64,000 bases of DNA from NCBI GenBank assembly GCA_963920765.1, contig OY987244.1, positions 5,954,501 to 6,018,500 on the forward strand, given 5' to 3'. The notes beneath the pieces are model-generated. The model worked only from the letters and a program-made list of their open reading frames with translations. It was not told where the DNA came from and did no database searches. Shown here piece by piece: positions 46,095 to 58,742 of this stretch (its first letter is position 1; every line of letters starts with the position of its first letter). This DNA is from Ulota crispa. Lineage: Eukaryota > Streptophyta > Bryopsida > Orthotrichales > Orthotrichaceae. The position numbers and the translations under genes are program-made.

Positions 46095-46454
46095 TTAGCA
46101 ATGTGAATGCATTCTAAAAACGCATCCAAATGCATCTAATTATCCTTAGCCACTACCACTCTCCCTTGAGTGCCTGTCTCTCAAAAAGCTAGGTCAATGC
46201 AAGTTTGACTGATGTAATCTCATTGCTCCTTTTGGTAAAACCACCTCCAATCAAACCCATCACGATGGATATGCTTTCTACTAACAATTTGTATGGTTCA
46301 ATCTTGTAAATTGTAATTTTTAAACCACAAAGGCACTTTGATTGCAAGTAGGTTGGGCTTTTTTGGTTTCAAGTCTGGGCACTTATGGGCTAACACCAAG
46401 TGTGAACATACCCTACCTCACCATTGACTATTCATACGTCGTACTTTGTTTTGT

Positions 46455-46620
46455 TTAACCCTTGAATAACAAGAAGGCCATTTGCAACCAATACAATATG
46501 AGATATTTTTCTTATATTTGGAATGGATCCACACCTCTACTACATTTGAAATCAACAAAAAAAGTTGAAGAATAGATCAATGCGGTTCTCGTGAGCTACT
46601 TGAGATCCCAAATTAAAAAA
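46455..46620. mobile_element. Left-end remnant of a TTAA-type element
   Basis: TTAACCCTTGAATAACAAG has the family tip. No right end was found before the promoter of the next gene, so it is truncated. Confidence 0.45.
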
Positions 46621-46639
46621 AATCGTTATACGTCGGCAT

Positions 46640-46928
46640 ATATACTATGCCCTATCGGGTTAACCCGGCGACTTTCAATGAAGGTGACATTAAAGAGGTA
46701 CGAATGTATTAAAAGAATACGACGCCAATAAAGTAAAAGGATTCGAAGGATTAAGGTTTCGACTCTGTTCCGGAGACCTTGCGTCGTCACACTCTCTTCT
46801 ACTCCGATCACCGATGCGCCACGAGTTCGACTTAATACTCCGGAATCAGCAAATTCTTACAGTTTTCTCGTGTTTCCTTCCGCATCGTCTTCTTCCTGAC
46901 GATTCTTTTGAGCCGCTGGAACCCTAAA
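46640..46928 (+). promoter_or_regulatory. Upstream region of the membrane protein gene
   Basis: Composition shifts to unique, GC-richer sequence. A telo-box-like AACCCTAAA ends one base before the ATG. A 12-bp palindrome CGGGTTAACCCG lies at 46656-46667. Confidence 0.45.
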
Positions 46929-49900
46929 ATGGACGCGATCAGGAATTTCACGGTTCTGCTGCTGCTGCTAGGAGTTTTGTCATCTGCGGGAGATTTCGCG
47001 CACGCTTATCAAACTGGTGACGCAGTTCCTGTTGCGAGACGTGGCCAATTTCACGGCGTAAGATCGATCGGAACCTTTAATCACGCATTTTATGCATTTT
47101 TTTTGCAATTGTTTCTTTGCTGAGGTTTAGGGTTCAGAGACGGTATTTTGTGAGCTGCGCGAGCAGGTTTGTCTAAATTCTAGCTCGCAGGTATTGGAAA
47201 ATTTCAAACTAAGGCTGAGTAGTGGATGTTTGCAATCGTGAATGCGCTTGTCTAGATTTAGGTCGTGAAGTGAGCACTTAGTAATAGCTAGATCAATGGC
47301 ATTGTCAGAAGTGTTTCAGTATTTCTCAATTGAATTGCTTTAAGTATCAATGACAATACATCTTTGTTTTAGTCACTCGAGCATTTCAAGGGTGAATTGG
47401 TTCTGTGAAAGTTGCTCGTTTTTTTCGTTAACACTTGCCAAGCAATTTTGTTACCTCTCAGTAGTAATCGTAACAAGTCATAGTTTATATATTGCCGGGT
47501 ATTCCTGTTATCCCTTTATCAAAAAAATCAAGTCTTTCGTGAGCTTGTACTTCGGGTTTCCTGAATTCCCGTTGTTTCAAGTGCGCACTCTGTCTTTACA
47601 TTTTGATGCTAGTACTTTGCGGTTTGCTCTCTGGATATAATTCATGTGTCTAAGCAATGCCAGGTTAGTTTGTATTATTAGAGGACGCGGAGGAATCCAG
47701 TGTAGTATAGACTTTCTTCCTGCAGGTCAGATGAGATGTAGATCCCTAATTCCGATATCAAAGACGATCAGTAGTTACAAGCCTTTGGAACAGAGCGAGT
47801 AGATTGTGACAAAGTTGAAACTCTTGTTATGCTGTGCAGGGCTGTCTCATTAATAGTCTAATAAGTAAACTATGAAATAGGTGATCTCCTTGAGGAGGAT
47901 CTCATCCACTTTTATTATCTAGGAGTACACTAGGGTCTTTAACATTTTGGATAGAATTTTCTCGGCTTTGATACCCTGTAGAGTGCTAGGTATTCTATAC
48001 TACTCCTGTCCGTCTGAGCCTTGCTATTTGACAGCTTTCCCTGTGATAGGGGGAAGTATATGGAGAGGCTATGTTACTTGTGCAAGTATTAATACGTGGA
48101 TCCTATTTTGTGTCAATATTCATGTTTTTTTATATTGTTTGTGTACATGGAAGCTCTCGGGGTCTTTTCCGTACTAACAAATTCATATCGTGTCTTTATT
48201 ACAGCAAACTACATCATTTTTGGATCAGCTTGGTCGGCATTGCCCGAAATTTGCAATTGATACAGAGGTTAGGCCTGATTTGTAACGTACCTCTACAATT
48301 TTGAATCATAAACCGTAACATTTGTTTATCTTCTTTCCATTTTCTGAAAGGCTTAAACATACTTGGTCCAGCACTCCTCTAGTAAAGAACTATTTTCAGC
48401 AAGTTTTACCAACAGCTGGGGTCTGGAGAGTCAGAGCAATTTGTTGAGGCTCAACTGCTTTAGTTTTGAAGTTATGGGCTGAGATAGGAACTCGATGCAG
48501 ATTTTTAACTGATATAATATGATTTGGAACAGGTTGTCATGCCGCTTCCTAAGCCCGTTGGTTTTACAGAATCCGAAAGCTACAAAGTGTGAGTATTCTC
48601 TCCGTATTTTATCATAAAGCAAGTGTCAACGGATTTTGCTTTCATTTTATGAATGCCTTGTGTGATGGCATGTTTGTTGCGTTGATCACGTTCAGCAGCA
48701 GGAACCATCTTGGAGTGTCTTTCTTTCTGCTTACGTTTAATCAGAGTTGAGTGGTTTTTGGCTTTTGTGTTCTTTCTTTCTGCTGGAAGACTCCAAAACA
48801 GTTGAAAGTTCATTTTATCCTCGCAGATCTTTCCAATTTGGTCGTGAGAAATATCTTACACCCTGGCTGCTGTTAATTGGACGCAAACAAGTGCCTATGC
48901 TTGAGGTTACTCTGGTGAGTTTCGTGGTGCTCAATTTCTACGTAATTTTCCCCCGAAGCTGTGCCTTGAGATGCATATTTCATTGTCACGTTCCCATGCT
49001 GCACCCTATCATATGTTGGAATGAAAATATATCGTTGGTGGCAGTCTGGGAGGACTGAGATTTTTTAATGTTGGCAGAGACATTCAGGGGGAGACTTAGA
49101 AGGAGTGACTGCAAAAATTGTGCCTATGCCTGAAAAATGTGAGTTTTTAGGGCTGTGTGGACATGCTTAAGTATATCGACGTTGGATTTGTTTCCTATAT
49201 TCTTTTATTCTCACTTTTTCCTGGATTTTGGCAACTATGTGTTGTATATGATGTTGATATCGATGCATTTTTAAGAAGTGAGGACCCGAAGAATACAACT
49301 AGACTCTTATAAGACTGGGACCTGAGAACACAATCCGAAACTACAATGTCAGAAACTCATCATTGTTGACTTCTGCAGACTTGAAGGAGCATGAAGCGAT
49401 CCGGCAGAAGTTTGTAGATCCTGCGGAGTGGCCCAAGCACATCTTGGTGCAGTATACATGGTATATTTAAGGACTCTGTATATATTCTATATTGTGCTTT
49501 TGGGGGCCAGTTGCTTCTTTTTTTCGTCATTTTGATGCCTGTATTGCTCTCAGCTTGTTCCTTTTATGGTCCGAGCACTTTGAAGCTTTGTCATTCTTAG
49601 ACAACATTAAGTGATCGATTTATGTATTGGTATTCTGAGAGTGTGCTGTTTCAAGGAGTTGCTTATGCTCTGTACGTTTCTTTCTCTGTAGTTTTTTAGG
49701 GATGGATTTGCCTGTCTGATTCAGCCGGATCAAATATCATTATTCGTAAATCCTCATGTACTGAGAGATCCTTTATTAACGATATGCTTTTTGAGGATCT
49801 TAGGTGGAAAAGGATTATTCAACGCTTACATCTCTATAACAATCAGCTGTACTGACCCTGCTGGTGTTTATGCAGGGTGGAGAAGTCAGAGATTGATGTT

Positions 49901-50592
49901 GTCGGGGGTCTCTATGTCCTGTTCTTGTCTGGTGAGTGTTATTGAAATGTATTGTAATCATCGGCTATTGGCGTTTTCAGAATCCATTGTGCAAAAATGA
50001 ATGGAATTTGCAGTCCGATCAGCATTTCTAATTTTTGATTGTCCTTATAAAATGTTTTGGTTTTCAGGAAATATACTATTCGCAGTTACAGCGATTTACA
50101 TCCTTCAAAGTGCGAAAGATAAATTAAGCAGGTTTGGTGCCGTTCCCTTCTGTGTCTAATTTTCTGTGCCCACACTGCTAAACGCGATTTATTTTCAGAA
50201 AGAAATATCTCTCCAGAATCCGTCTTTGTCAGTGTCATAACATTCTAGAGCAATGTTGACCACCCACCATTTACATTATAGTTGCACCGTGGTTGGCAGT
50301 AACTACACTTGCATGTAATAGTTGTCTAAGTACCAGTGTGTCCATTCTTTGAACTCAAGATGTGAGAAGAACTGTGCTCTGGAAATAAAGACGTCAGAGA
50401 ATTTCGGTCACAGCATCTTGGACACCGTGGTTGGGGCCACGACATTTGCAGCTGCTTTTAAGAAAGTTCGGTCAATTTACCTCATGAAATTTTTTGCATG
50501 GCGGCTGATTATTTGCGTCTGTTTCATGTAGATTTTTGAACGAGAATGTGGTGCAACCAAGCATGGTTGGTGAAGTACCTAAAGCGGATTAG
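46929..50592 (+). CDS. Conserved plant single-pass membrane protein of unknown function, 9 exons
   Basis: Exons by splice site and frame are 46929-47057, 48205-48267, 48533-48588, 48827-48914, 49078-49138, 49379-49460, 49876-49931, 50068-50131 and 50532-50592, joining to 219 residues. Residues 1-27 form a signal peptide (LLLLLGVLSSAGDFAHA). The middle is a lumenal or extracellular domain with GRHCPKF, VVMPLPKPVGF and FQFGREKYLTPWLL. A C-terminal membrane segment (about 180-195, GGLYVLFLSGNILFAVTAIY) is followed by a short basic then acidic tail. Type I topology in the secretory pathway is inferred. I recall similar uncharacterised proteins in plants, but no function can be assigned. All internal introns keep frame, and the regular splice signals make the model strong. 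Confidence 0.82.
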
Positions 50593-53227
50593 AGCAAGTT
50601 CTGGGCAGACAAAAACTGCTTATCTTGATCTGAGGCTGTGCGGGAGCTGTTTAGTGGCGACGATTTGGGAAGTGTTCACATCGAGGTTTGTTTATGTCGA
50701 GACAAGCTAGGAGTTTGAAACCAGGTGTTTGCTGTGCTTCGAATTCCTAGGAGAGCGTACCAATCATGTACACAATTCGTTCTAGCAGATCGTTCCAGCC
50801 AAGCGTCTGCGTCTAGAGGAATGAAGTAGAGCGCGACTAGTGATGTTTACTTTGGCGCTTTACGTAGTGCTAAAGAAATCTTATCCTCTCCATTAGCTGA
50901 ATTACTCTCCTTTTCCGTCATCTCTAATCTTGGATGTCCCTGCTAGATCCTCTTTGAGGGTGGAGGAAAAATCATAACCCTATCACTTGCCAGAACTGGT
51001 TTCTGGGGCTTGTGTTGTAGGTGCCGCCTTTCAGGTCCAGTACATGAGTTTTGAAGTGGCATTTCTAAACCTCTTGCATGTTGATTGACAGTGCCATGTA
51101 TTTAAAATTGATCTTCTGTATTCTGCCGTCATACACGCAATTTGAGCATCAATTCTTAGTCAGCCTATGCCCTGGTTTTGTCTGTAGGCTTCGTGCAAGC
51201 TGTCGTTATCAATGAAGTCTTTGATCAAAGTGCTCCTGGTACGAACTTTGGATACATCTGGTGCAGGTGGGAGTACGTAGCAACTGACTTGCAGGGATAC
51301 CTGTTGTTGACCTGTGGTTGCTCTGGTCATTGACAATATTTTCAAATTTTGAAGCCGTTAATGGCTCCGGTGGCGAATAGCTCCTGATCTTCGCTGAACT
51401 CGCAGATTGGAGAAGTGGCTTCTGTTTCAACTCTCAACGCTTGTTTGATGTGTATTCAACAGGTACATGGGTCCCACTCCTGACCTCGACTGTTCATGTC
51501 GCTCTTTCCAGAAGTTTAGCATTATGCATTACTTATCGAGGTACAGTATACTCTCTGCATCAGTACGAGAATCTAAACATCTGTGTGGTTTTTGAGTACG
51601 GAGATGTATAGAGTTCTGGAGAGATTTTTGGGCATAAGATCCAAGTCTGTTGAAGTCAAATCATTTTCAGTATTTACGGATTTCTTACGCATTGCAAAGG
51701 GGAATTTTAGTGCCAGGGCATTTAGTCAGTCATGCTTTCACCATTTGCTAATTCGTCCAACCAAAGGTATGAAAAGATGAGTTGCTGTTGGTAATAAGGA
51801 CCAGTATAGAAGTTGGATCAGGTCCCGAATGGTTTTCCTATCCCTTGCTTTGGTGTGGAACGTTTTGTAAATATATCTTACTTCTCACGATTTGTGAGAC
51901 CTTAGCTGTAGATTGCCAAAGAGTGAGAACCTTTCTGAGGATGCCAGGAGATGCAAGTCAATAGTTCAGATTTCAACGTGATTTCTCTTTAGCAACTGTG
52001 ATCTCTACTTATATTGAGGAGGATGCTAACAGCTGCGAGTCAGTTATGTTGGTAACTGAAGGTTCTACTAGTGAAATAACGTTCCATAACCTTTCTGCCT
52101 TTTTATAAACCTGGTAGAATTTTCTATCATTTTCCAGTGTTTCTAAGCATCAAGGGAATAGCTGCTTCGTAAAGCACCCGAGTAGCTCACCTTTATCCAG
52201 AGTCTCTCTCAATTCTGAAACTCATCTCTTAAGCAGAAACTCCATTTTTTCGCGTGCCTGTACTTGTCATTGTTTACGTACTGCTCGCACTTTGAATACG
52301 AGTTGGTGTCGTGTAGTTTATCTTCAAATGAGGGCGTCCAGGATAGCACTCGTCAATGTAATCTTGTGGTGTAGTTAGTAGAACGTCCTCAATAGATTCT
52401 TATTTCATTGAAGTCGTAGAATCAGAAATATTTTCCACTTGAAATTCTGCAAATTTACGTAGTTCTTGCTCACAGTTACATCTCCACTCAGGTACAGGAA
52501 GCATCTTGCTCATCCTGAGTTACCTTAACTGCAGTGAGCTTTAGCAGGTGTGGCTTTTTTTTACACAACGAATTTGATACTCTTTTTTCGACATTTACTG
52601 CTGTGGACTTCAGTTTGCAGCGAGACTGTAACATCTTGAACAACTTTGAAGGGGTTCCTTATGAAACAAGGATTTAAGGTCCTAGCAAGGTACATCGGAC
52701 CCTTGGACCTTCTATGACAAATGTTGCAAACTTGAATCTCGAATTCAAACAGCTAGCAAGTAAGAGCAGAACAGATATATTCCTTTAGCAATGAGGTGAC
52801 CAAGGGGACGGTTTACAACAATGTTCTGATACCAAGACAGAGCTTTGCCAGCGGATCTGAAGGACTCAACGTGGATGTTATGCTCTACTGACTAATCAAC
52901 TGTAAGACTTCCAAACCTTAGCTTTGATTATGAATGGAGTGTTAATAGCATCATAGAGCAGTGGAGAGGTTGCACCCTCCCCCGGTGCACAGCTCCTTTT
53001 TTGTTATTGTGATAAGTATCAAAATTTTGGTATGTATTGTAGAGTGCGTGATCGTTCAATTTAGTAAACAAGGGCAGCCCTTAGTAATGCTTTCATCCTT
53101 GAGCTCAAGATGCTGTATGAAGAATTTATATTTTATTTGCAAGTAAGGGTGTTGAAGGAACTTTTTAAGAATGTTGTATCACCCTCTTAGTAAAGCTGGC
53201 GCTTACTGTTGTTCCATCGATTTGCAG
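50593..53227 (+). other. Unique, transposon-poor stretch between two genes
   Basis: No listed repeat family occurs here and the base composition is close to that of the genes' introns. No coding exon could be joined in frame. The downstream gene has an in-frame stop just before its ATG and begins after an apparent splice acceptor, so 5' untranslated exons of that gene probably lie in this region. A non-coding transcript is an alternative. Confidence 0.4.
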
Positions 53228-53237
53228 ATTTTGAGCG

Positions 53238-56053
53238 ATGGGATCTCGGTGCCAAACTAAGGTTATACCGAGGCGGCCAATTCCAAACTACATTGACAGC
53301 ATCACCAAAAAACTCAAGTATGTGGATCCAGGGCACAGACAGTGTTGTCCGGGGTTCAAGGCAGCCAGTTTCACTCCTGCGAATCCTGCTGACAAGTACG
53401 ATGGCCGGACGCACAACTGCATTGCAGCAGTCACCACATACAACGGTGACCGCTATTCGGTACTGTTTTTTATCATTCACTTTTTACATGCACCATTCGT
53501 CCCAATATTCTTTCTCTAGGAATTGGTTTCTTACTTTCTAATGTCATATGATGCCCATCAGAATCCGATACTAAAATGGCAGTCACAGCATGTTGGAAAT
53601 GCATTAAACAAATATAAAAATGACAAGAATTAAAAATTCAAATATTAATGTTGTGTTTTACATTTCAAGTCATTTTAAATTAGTCCAATGCAAAAACCAC
53701 ATTGAATATTCACGGATACCTTATCTCTATAGTGGCCCTTTGTCGCTGTATGGTCGAGATATTGATATCAATTTGCTAAGCATTTGGAACGACATTGGAA
53801 GTGCTTAGACTCGATATCTAGGGAATTTTGGGTTCGGTTGTTTGACTACCACAATGGCAGAGCACTCCGTATAATCACTTGTACTGTAAGCAAGCCCATA
53901 GGTTTGTGACTTTGAAAGGATTTCCGTGTGCTTCTATTATTTGTAAAGAATCTTACAAATTCTTCAGTCATGTTCCAAGTGGGACTTATTTGCATGAATC
54001 TCGTTTCTTGCATTGGATTTATGTAACAGTGGGTAATGCTGTTGTTTTTTTTCTAAATATTGAAAGTTCTCTGTGCGGGATCAGACACTAGAACACAGTG
54101 CATCCTGGTAACAAGAAACTATGCTGCTTACCCTACACATTATATAAATGCTGTCAGGTGTTCGCTTTGTACGCTCTGAAGTACGGATCTGATTAGGAAT
54201 CAATGCTGCAATCAGAAGCTAGCTAACAATCTGACGTGCACTTGGAAATGTGCTCCACAGTATATGCATCCCCACAAGATGACAGGCTTCAAGGCTCCAA
54301 ACGCTTATGGTCGAACTCCACTCTTTGATGGACTCACGTAAGTTTCAGATCCATGGCTAACATTGTATTCATGAAAATGTCACATGACATGTGAAAGTAT
54401 CTTAAGTGACATCTCTGCAAGTACAAGAAAGTATGGTCAATTTCTTTTGACAAACCTAAAGTGCATTGTCTGAAAGGACGCTATATTCAAATGAGACATT
54501 TTCACAAATACAACGTTACTCTAATGTTTAGGATAAGCTGGCGTTGGACTGATGTTTGATGTAAAATCTGTATTTTCTGTTTTTAAATTGGTTTTCAACA
54601 CTGCATTTTGCAGGACAAACAACTATTTTGCCCACTTGGTTCGAAAAGTGGGTGAAGAGATGGACCATATGTCTAAGAAACTGTGGCCCTATCATATGGA
54701 TGCCAATCGGAACAGGCCACGTGAATTTTCTCACAATGATGTCGGAATGCATTGCTTTGACCGTCGCAATGCAAGCTATATAAGGTGCGCACTAGTCATA
54801 CATCTTAAAAAGTTCCATGTCTTCTATAGCTTAATGAATCCCTTTTTTGTAAAGGTGATAGTATGGAGAGCATGTTTATATCTCAAAACATAGTCCTTCT
54901 TTAGTGTGTTATGGACTAGGTAACACAAAAGTAGGTAACATGAAAGTAGGCCCCTTTTATGGGAAATGATATGCCATGTTATGGGAGTGACAAAGGATGT
55001 TCTTTCCAAAACAAAGCTTTACTTTCACTTTATTGAGTATTAGCCTCAAAGGTTGGATCTTAATCAATATTGCTCAATGAAGGATCTATAGAGGACATCA
55101 GAACACTAAAACATTACGAAAAATAACGTGCCGCTTCTTCACTATCAAGTGAAAGCCGCTTGTACCAAAATGGGTTACGTTGAGGTCATGGTGTCCCTCA
55201 TTTTAGACTCAACTTGCATGACTGTATCCTTATTAATCATGCTCAATCAAATGGACAAGGATTTGTGAAAGTAGAGCCTCCTTACAGAAATAACATTGCT
55301 TGCCACTCTTTTGGTTTGGCCATTTTATTTCCCATAAGGGGACTTTACCTTTACTTTCATATTATCTAATTCATAATTGTGATTGAGACCTCTTGTGGTA
55401 GGTTATTGTACTTTTTCTCCTTTCTTTTGTTTCTGGTTTCTTTCCATCCATCCAAAATTGCAAGGTTTTGTTAAGATTGTGCTAAACAACTCATGTCTAC
55501 TCGATTGTAGTAAAATATTCACTCTTTGATACTGACACGACTTAGTATGTATTGTTTTTTAACAACCAACCTTTTGATTGGAGTTACCTACTACATAATC
55601 TTCACTCACTAGCTATATATGTATACATGTAGGTACATGGTTTCTTCATAGATTATACTCCTCACATTATTGTTATATTCAGCCATGACATGAAGAGAAT
55701 TAGATTTTTCCTTCTTCGTTTTTTTAGTATAATTAATTGATGAATAGCACGAATTGGAGAAGCAAAAACATTAGTGTTGCAATAAAGTTATGCTAAATCA
55801 TGCACCCATTTAACAAGGTTTTCATGTTTCCACGTAGATACGTATAATATGCCACCATTACCCTATGGGAGTACTTTCTTTTCTCTTTTTCTGATATTTG
55901 GGTGGTCCTTGGTTGTTCTCAAGGTTGGAAAGTGGAGATCGGAAGGACATGAAAACACCGTTGAGCACTCACAAGAGATTCCATTGCCTTCCCAAGAGCA
56001 ACACCGGATTGTCCAACCCTGGCATATTTGCTGGTAATATACCCTTCTTTTAG
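53238..56053 (+). CDS. Unrecognised 199-residue plant protein, 4 coding exons
   Basis: Coding exons are 53238-53459, 54261-54337, 54614-54784 and 55924-56053. The joins keep frame and give 199 residues. The start ATG lies 10 bases into an exon with a good acceptor (TTTGCAG at 53221-53227) and a TGA in frame just upstream. The protein has no signal peptide or membrane segment. It is rich in Asn, His, Pro, Tyr and Arg. Stretches such as PRRPIPNYIDSITKKLKYVD, HPHKMTGFKAPNAYGRTPLF, TNNYFAHLVRKVGEEMDHMS and GLSNPGIFAGNIPFF look constrained, but no domain was recognised. The extended, turn-rich look recalls small axonemal (flagellar) proteins. That would fit a plant with motile sperm but is speculation. 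The last exon rests on one acceptor (CTCAAG) and an in-frame stop, and a further downstream exon cannot be ruled out. Confidence 0.65.
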
Positions 56054-56229
56054 AGCAAAGTCATGCCAAATCAAACAAAATTAACGTGCAAGTGATAGTG
56101 GTTTTCATGGGTTTGAAGAGTTCTTTTGTTCAAATTGAAGTTTAAGCAACTTTTCTACGAGAGGTTTTGTCTTTTTTTTAGTAAGGTACCAACTCAGAAG
56201 GTTTTTGGTAGAAGGTTTTTATCTGATGC

Positions 56230-56532
56230 ATGACAAAAAAACTCTCTAGGATGGAAAACATTTGTTTTCATCCAACTTTTTTAGAAGTGATCATGAAGAC
56301 ATGGTCCATCACGGAAGGTAAAAATAACCTCACTGAATGCACTTATATTTTTAGGTAACCCAAATTGTGAAAAGATTCACAGACAGTGTTAGGTCACATG
56401 TTGTCCTTCTTGTGATTTTCATGGTTGACTTATGCAACTTTTGGAAACAATATTAAAATATGTGAGCACTTATCACACCGCCGTAGCACCATTGTAGTGG
56501 GCAACCACGGCAGTTAGCCCAACACTTAAGGG
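56230..56532. mobile_element. TTAA-type element (subfamily B2), right part
   Basis: The body is collinear with 59568-59939 (shared TATTTTTAGGTAACCCAAATTG) and ends ACTTAAGGG before TTAA at 56533-56536. The left end is missing or too diverged. Confidence 0.65.
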
Positions 56533-56741
56533 TTAAGAGTAGTTTCTCTATGCAAACCCTCCTCCCCGCTGTCCAAAGCCAATAAAGTTAATTCTTTAAA
56601 TGGATGTTGACCTTGTAAGTACGAATCTAATGTTGGCAAGTCTTCATTTTTTGTGATTCAATCAAAACTATAAGATAAGAATAGATAAGAGTTGACCTTA
56701 GAATAACTTCGTTAGATGTCAAAGATCCTTTGGCATTGGTG

Positions 56742-57727
56742 TTTAAGGTAGGAAGGTAGAAGCACCCCTCTCCATGAGTGTCCCCATCCTCAATACCTAT
56801 TTGTGTTAGTGATGTCAATGATTAACATATAATAAAAATTGGTTATGGGTAACAAAGTGATGATTTTGGGTGATTGACATGACGGCTTTGAGTGTCCCAT
56901 CTCACTATTTAAGAATTCCTCAAGTTAATTCCTCAAGTTAATATTATAAGCGTATGAGCACACTAAAGATTTCACTAAACATCTTTTTTAGCACCTCCTA
57001 CACACAATTGTATATTTTTAATGATTTTGGACTTTGAAAAATCTTTATTAAAAAAATGCTTGCAATTGGAACTTTGAAATTGATGCCAATATTTTTGGTT
57101 TCCTCTTCTTAACTACACAATATTTTTTTTTTAAAGTTCATCAACTAATTTTCCTATTCCAAAATCCTTTTCATGCTTATGGGTGTTCCTACCTCATGGA
57201 TTGATTTTGAACTCGTGTACTGGTAATTATGTTCTATGCAGAGAAAACGGCGCTTATGCACAAGCATCAAATGGGAGATTAAGTCATTTTCCTTATTATC
57301 TATTAGTATTGTATTGTAGTGATTTTGGCTCTTGTTTTTTTAGTTATTTTAGTTTTCAAAACATATGCGGATTCTAGTCCTAGTTATGTTGAAGTGCAAG
57401 CCAGAATGTAGTTTCTTGCTTTTTATGGCTCATTTTCTCATGATGAAGAATGATCGTATTTGTTAGAATGGTTGTATGTCAAGGCGCCAAAGTTTGTGGG
57501 AGATATGCACATAGAGCTTATAATATTAGGATTGGAATAGAAATATTAGGATTGGAATAGAAATGAGGTTCAAATTGAGCTATTGAAACTACTCCACCAA
57601 TTTCATTGTATTTTATAATTTGAAAAAATATGAAATTATCGAGATCTTATTTCATCTTGCATGACATAATGAAGCAACGACGGTTGGCGTCATCTAAGTG
57701 TTATGCAAAAAAAAGATAGTTTGAGCC
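56742..57727. other. Repeat remnant then AT-rich DNA, no gene
   Basis: 56742-56900 resembles 22540-22770 (GGTTATGGGTAACAAAGTGA and TTTTGGGTGA blocks). The rest shows nothing recognisable. Confidence 0.4.
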
Positions 57728-57731
57728 TTAA

Positions 57732-57817
57732 CCCTTAAACACCGAAGGGGACAAAAATCGCCCTGTGCAAATACATTGGGCCCGTGTATTTGCAATAATA
57801 TCCTAGGCGTTTAAGGG
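57732..57817. mobile_element. Minimal TTAA-type element, 86 bp
   Basis: Perfect TTAA on both sides (57728-57731 and 57818-57821). The tips are CCCTTAAACACC and, in reverse complement, CCCTTAAACGCC. It is little more than the two ends. Confidence 0.78.
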
Positions 57818-57865
57818 TTAAATATAGACTTGCTTCTCATTTTTTGTTATTGCATGATCTATTAA

Positions 57866-58723
57866 CCCTAAAGGACCAAGTCCTTTACTTTGTAAAAAGT
57901 CATTGAAAATTGTCATTTTTGGAAGAAATGAGTAAAAAGATAGGAGGAAGAGTTTTTTTTTTTTGAAAATCCAACCACTGCCCTAGAATATGGGAGGTAC
58001 TTGTAGGAAAAACATTAGCTCATTTTAGAGAAAGGGGAGTGAGATATAGACTTATAAAGTGAAGAAAAAAAGGTGTTTTTTTTTGCCTAAAAATTTTAGA
58101 AGCCTTTGACCACTCTTATAGCAATAAAATTGTTTTACCCAAAGTTGAGGTTTAATTGCTTCATGTAGAGGACCAAGTTAGGTAGATGTGAGAGAAGATC
58201 ATGAAACTTGCAAATACACTAGGCAAAATTGGGGACTATATGTAAAGTTCAAAAATCTGAATTACTTTGACCCAAACAATGAAAACTAAGGAATCTTAGG
58301 TTGCTACAACTTGGAAAAAAACAAAAAAAAACAAATACATAAACCACTCAAAAATTTAAAATATCATATTTTACAAGGGGCCAAAGAGATGGATGATTGG
58401 AAGTCCCCCAAGATGGGCACCTTCCACTTCACCTCCTTTTGCCCAAGTGTCCACACTTTGTGCCCATAAAGGTTGACCCCCTTTAGAGTCAATACCCACT
58501 TATAAAAGAAAAGCTTTGCTTGAATTGCCCATTCTTGCCTAGTTTTGGAAAATTCTAAATAACTTCTTTATCAAATGTCAGGATGAAGAAATAATTAAAT
58601 GTCCACATGGGTCTTTGAATTCCCCACCTTTAAAAGCTTTTAAAAGAATTTACACAAACTAGTTTAGCTAGGTACAAGCCCAAAATCCATTTGTCTTTCA
58701 AGGAGATACTTGGGCCGTTAAGG
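57866..58723 (-). mobile_element. TTAA-type element (subfamily B1)
   Basis: TTAA on both sides (57862-57865 and 58724-58727). The tips are CCCTAAAGGACCAAG and, in reverse complement, CCTTAACGGCCCAAG. The body is collinear with the B1 copies at 31911 and 37423 (TTGAATTCCCCACCT block). Confidence 0.78.
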
Positions 58724-58742
58724 TTAAATGACCATTCATTAA

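Noticed and set aside
46656..46667. CGGGTTAACCCG palindrome as a footprint of a lost TTAA element
   Set aside because: A 12-bp palindrome in a promoter can arise by chance or be a binding site, and nothing ties it to an excision event.
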